Source: Acrasis kona
Lineage: Eukaryota > Heterolobosea > Eutetramitea > Acrasida > Acrasidae
Assembly (NCBI GenBank): GCA_026419775.2
Contig: JAOPGA020000780.1
Coordinates: 39,358 to 103,357, forward strand
DNA length: 64,000 bases
Direction: 5' to 3'
Numbering within the stretch: the first letter of the stretch is position 1; each line of letters begins with the position of its first letter. The translations under genes were made by a program, and so were the position numbers. Shown piece after piece: positions 63,205-64,000 of the stretch. The notes beneath the pieces are model-generated. The model was not told where the DNA came from. It worked only from the letters and a program-made list of their open reading frames with translations, and searched no databases.

Positions 63205-63942
63205 ATGAACACAACCGCTAACATCACAGTACTCATCAATGACACGTTGTCCAATCGGACAACCCTGAGTGCTTTAGAAAGTTTCGACGCGGCATTAAAG
63301 TTGTACCCAATTGAGGTCACAGCAATGGTTTCTGTATTACTTGCACTGTTTATTATGCTTTGCATACTTTTAATCGTAATTGCTATAGGTCACCGCGCTT
63401 ATTTGGTTCTACTTTGCTACAAGGTTTTGCCGAAACAAGTCAATAAGAGTAAGGTGAAGAAGCAGTTCTGGCTACATATTTTATATTGTTTTTTGGTTTT
63501 GTTTTGTATAACCAAAGTACTTAACTTTGCCTCTATCATTTACTCAGTAATAACAGCTCGATTGACTGTCTCAGATTTGAGTTTTGTAGGTGTTGAAGTC
63601 TTTATGTGCGATGTAGCAGTTATAATTACAATACAAATATTTCTAGTGGTCCTGAGTAGTGTGGCATTCACCACGACCAAAAAAGTACTCATAGTAATTG
63701 CAAGAATATTGTTGGCACTGTGCTTTATTAGTGGTATTTCGTATGTTACAGCATTAACGGTTGCATTTCATATAGCACTTAATGTTGAACACCAAGTTTA
63801 TGAGTCGCTAATTTATTTTACAAGCATACCCCTTGTTATATTTAACAAGGTCACTTTATCTACTACGATGATTGTAGTAGGTGTGTGTATACAAAAACAA
63901 GATAGGTTTAAAAAGTTAAGTGAATCAAAGAACGCTCACTAA
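63205..63942 (+). CDS. Polytopic membrane protein of unknown function (5-6 TM)
   Basis: A single exon of 245 aa from the first in-frame ATG, stopping 58 bp before the window edge. The N-terminus is short and extracellular-looking with four N-x-T sequons (NTT, NIT, NDT, NRT). Hydrophobic segments start near AMVSVLLALFIMLCILLIV, FWLHILYCFLVLFCITKVL, CDVAVIITIQIFLVVLSSV, VLIVIARILLALCFISGIS and SLIYFTSIPLVIFNKVTL. The layout could be a shortened seven-TM receptor-like protein. No conserved motif is recognised. A frame open upstream of the ATG may hide an earlier exon. Confidence 0.55.
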   Translation: MNTTANITVLINDTLSNRTTLSALESFDAALKLYPIEVTAMVSVLLALFIMLCILLIVIAIGHRAYLVLLCYKVLPKQVNKSKVKKQFWLHILYCFLVLFCITKVLNFASIIYSVITARLTVSDLSFVGVEVFMCDVAVIITIQIFLVVLSSVAFTTTKKVLIVIARILLALCFISGISYVTALTVAFHIALNVEHQVYESLIYFTSIPLVIFNKVTLSTTMIVVGVCIQKQDRFKKLSESKNAH

Positions 63943-64000
63943 GACGTCTGTTGGTTCGATGGCGAATTTTAGTATGATATTTGGTAACATTTTTAAATTT

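Noticed and set aside
1-64000. Mobile elements, CRISPR arrays, rRNA genes or prophage
   Set aside because: No transposase, reverse transcriptase, integrase, direct-repeat array or rRNA-like sequence was recognised on either strand.

Overview
The window is nuclear DNA of a unicellular eukaryote with a compact genome. Genes lie on both strands with little space between them. Introns are very short (most 35-45 bp, GT-AG), stop codons are standard, and AATAAA-type ends are common. The gene set points to an amoeboid, aerobic protist with Ras, Rho and RGS signalling: a neurofibromin-like RasGAP, two RhoGEFs, an RGS-START protein, a beta-trefoil fascin-like protein, a mitochondrial alternative oxidase, a T4 Rnl1-type RNA ligase and an MLO-like membrane protein. 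My best guess is a heterolobosean (Naegleria/Acrasis-like). This is inference from gene content and intron style and has not been tested. I see no insertion sequence, retroelement, virus or CRISPR array.

Layout. 0-8.1 kb: the 5' part of a neurofibromin-like gene (minus), a multi-zinc-finger protein (plus) and SMPD4 (minus). 8.1-17.7 kb: a short-chain dehydrogenase with a clear TATA promoter, an RNA ligase, a SARA/endofin C-terminal-domain protein, the splicing factor CWF19L2, a repeat-rich helical protein and a NADAR protein. 17.7-26.8 kb: mostly membrane and secretory genes (SARAF, MLO-like, an acylated small protein, a small membrane protein, a GOLPH3-family protein, a GPI-like surface protein, a bestrophin) and MTFP1. 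26.9-35.0 kb: an LRR protein, MRE11, a small mitochondrial protein, an RluA-type pseudouridine synthase and a 3-ketoacyl-CoA synthase. 35.0-44.7 kb: RhoGEF 1, an SR140-like CID protein, TAF4, a Myb protein, TIM22 and RhoGEF 2. 44.7-48.1 kb: a four-TM protein, a tRNA-Asp and a tyrosinase-like copper protein. 48.9-55.8 kb: an F-box/SPRY protein, RPA1, RNase H2A, a rhodanese-DUSP phosphatase and SCOT. 57.0-64.0 kb: alternative oxidase, TMEM120, RGS-START, a small ORF, the fascin-like protein and a polytopic membrane protein at the edge.

How the genes relate. There is no metabolic operon, but some functions recur: mitochondria (AOX, SCOT, MTFP1, TIM22, pseudouridine synthase), genome maintenance and transcription (MRE11, RPA1, RNase H2A, TAF4, SR140-like, CWF19L2) and Ras/Rho/G-protein signalling.

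Most unusual. (1) MRE11, the ketoacyl-CoA synthase and TAF4 each carry one or more single-base frameshifts, all explicable by wrong homopolymer length. In the synthase this produces a 40-bp segment that looks like an intron but still encodes a conserved helix. (2) At 55.9-56.6 kb two identical 21-bp TATA modules, a 19-bp tandem repeat and a 21-codon signal-peptide-like ORF occur with no recognised gene. (3) There are decayed copies of the window's own MLO-like gene and of its tRNA-Asp. (4) Neighbouring genes are packed to the point of sharing a stop-codon palindrome. (5) Several domain arrangements are unusual: RGS-START, an SH3 split by a long insertion, an SR140-like protein without RRM or SURP, and a SARA-like protein without FYVE.
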